A DNA stretch of 13,928 nt. It comes from Bdellovibrionales bacterium. Lineage in GTDB: Bacteria; Bdellovibrionota; Bdellovibrionia; Bdellovibrionales; UBA1609. How positions within the stretch are numbered: the first letter of the stretch is position 1; every line of letters begins with the position of its first letter. Location of the stretch: assembly GCA_020434645.1 (NCBI GenBank), contig JAGRAK010000020.1:1-13928 (forward strand), read 5' to 3'. Below, piece after piece: positions 13,553-13,928 of the stretch. The notes beneath the pieces were generated by a model that did not search any database, was not told where the DNA came from, and was given only the letters and a program-made list of their open reading frames with translations. A program made the position numbers and the translations under genes.

Positions 13553-13928
13553 TGCCTATTCATGTACCTGGTAAGCGGGATCGTCATGGTAAAATGTCGA
13601 GTGGCAAACGCAGTGCTGTGGCGGTACTTTCGTTAACTGCGATGGTGGATTTGTTTACTGTCTTGGTTGTGTTTCTTCTTCAGAATTATGCAACAACAGG
13701 TGAGATTTTAGATATCCCTGAAGGAGTTAAGCTGCCCGATGCAAGTGAAGTGCGTGAGCTTAAACCTGCAAACGTAATTATAGTTTCGAATAAAGAAATT
13801 AAATTAAACAATGATACGGTGGCAACATACGCAGAGGTCAAAGCTCAACAAGATTGGGATATTGTCACTCTCAAGACTAAAATTGAAGAAGCCATTAGAT
13901 TAGGTGATTGGGTTTTTCAATTCAGCTT
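13552..13928 (+). CDS. Second TolR/ExbD-family motor subunit, 3' end cut by window (AglS- or AglQ-like)
   Basis: An open frame runs from ATG 13552 to the end of the window, giving 125 residues with no stop. A basic cytoplasmic segment (HVPGKRDRHGKMSSGKRS) precedes one TM helix (about 24-46), VLSLTAMVDLFTVLVVFLLQ, with Asp33 in the proton-binding position. The periplasmic start has LDIPEGVKLPDASEV, like the region after the helix in ExbD proteins, and then the beta strand ANVIIVSNKEIKLNND. It differs clearly from the previous TolR-like protein, so the motor would have two kinds of stator-helix partner, as in AglR-AglQ-AglS. Truncation is due only to the window edge. Confidence 0.85.
   Translation, partial: MPIHVPGKRDRHGKMSSGKRSAVAVLSLTAMVDLFTVLVVFLLQNYATTGEILDIPEGVKLPDASEVRELKPANVIIVSNKEIKLNNDTVATYAEVKAQQDWDIVTLKTKIEEAIRLGDWVFQFS

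Noticed and set aside
12311..13928. A cell-division Tol-Pal (tolQRA) or iron-uptake ExbB-ExbD-TonB operon
   Set aside because: No TolA, TolB or Pal gene follows in the window, there are two TolR-like genes, and the TonB-like partner carries an FHA domain and an AgmX/PglI-type tail; the context fits the AglR-AglQ-AglS motor better.
1..13928. Insertion sequences, CRISPR arrays, tRNA genes, phage or integrase genes
   Set aside because: None was found by reading; all long frames belong to the + strand genes listed and no direct-repeat array or terminal inverted repeat pair was seen.

Overview
The window carries eleven genes, all on the + strand, packed almost end to end, with AT-leaning codon use that looks even throughout. 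I see no mobile element, tRNA, rRNA, CRISPR array or pseudogene. The PyrG and KdsD sequences, the Gram-negative envelope proteins and the myxobacterial-type C-terminal domain suggest a low-to-moderate GC member of Bdellovibrionota (Bdellovibrio-like), or less likely another former 'deltaproteobacterium'. This placement is inference from protein style, not a phylogeny.

Layout. (1) 1-2730: two housekeeping genes, pyrG (CTP synthase, 5' end at the window edge) and kdsD (arabinose-5-phosphate isomerase for Kdo/LPS synthesis), joined by a short overlap. (2) 2731-4476: two tandem genes for exported outer-membrane beta-barrel proteins of the same family. Each is preceded by a short gap containing the same 9-mer, CTTAGGTCT, 55-56 nt before the start codon. 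(3) 4473-10388: four exported periplasmic proteins in a translationally coupled run: three TPR-rich proteins (524, 1071 and 285 aa) and one small 89-aa protein. (4) 10385-12292: a 635-aa inner-membrane-spanning protein with a cytoplasmic FHA domain, a second beta-rich domain, one TM helix, a long Lys/Pro- and Gly-rich periplasmic linker and a TonB-like AgmX/PglI-type C-terminal domain. (5) 12311-13928: a TolQ/ExbB/MotA-type proton channel subunit and two different TolR/ExbD subunits, the last cut by the window end.

Interpretation. The order barrel-barrel-TPR-TPR-TPR-small-FHA/TonB matches, as I recall it, the order A-B-C-D-E-F-G of the Myxococcus Nfs (spore coat) and Glt (gliding) envelope machines. 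The following three genes match their AglR-AglQ-AglS motor. The window therefore probably encodes a nearly complete, self-contained trans-envelope machine. A proton-driven inner-membrane motor would act through the FHA/TonB-like protein on periplasmic TPR proteins and thence on outer-membrane barrels. Its task (gliding, surface polysaccharide transport, or another process) cannot be read from the sequence. Genes of this kind have been reported in Bdellovibrio genomes, so the system type is known; this version and its details may not be.
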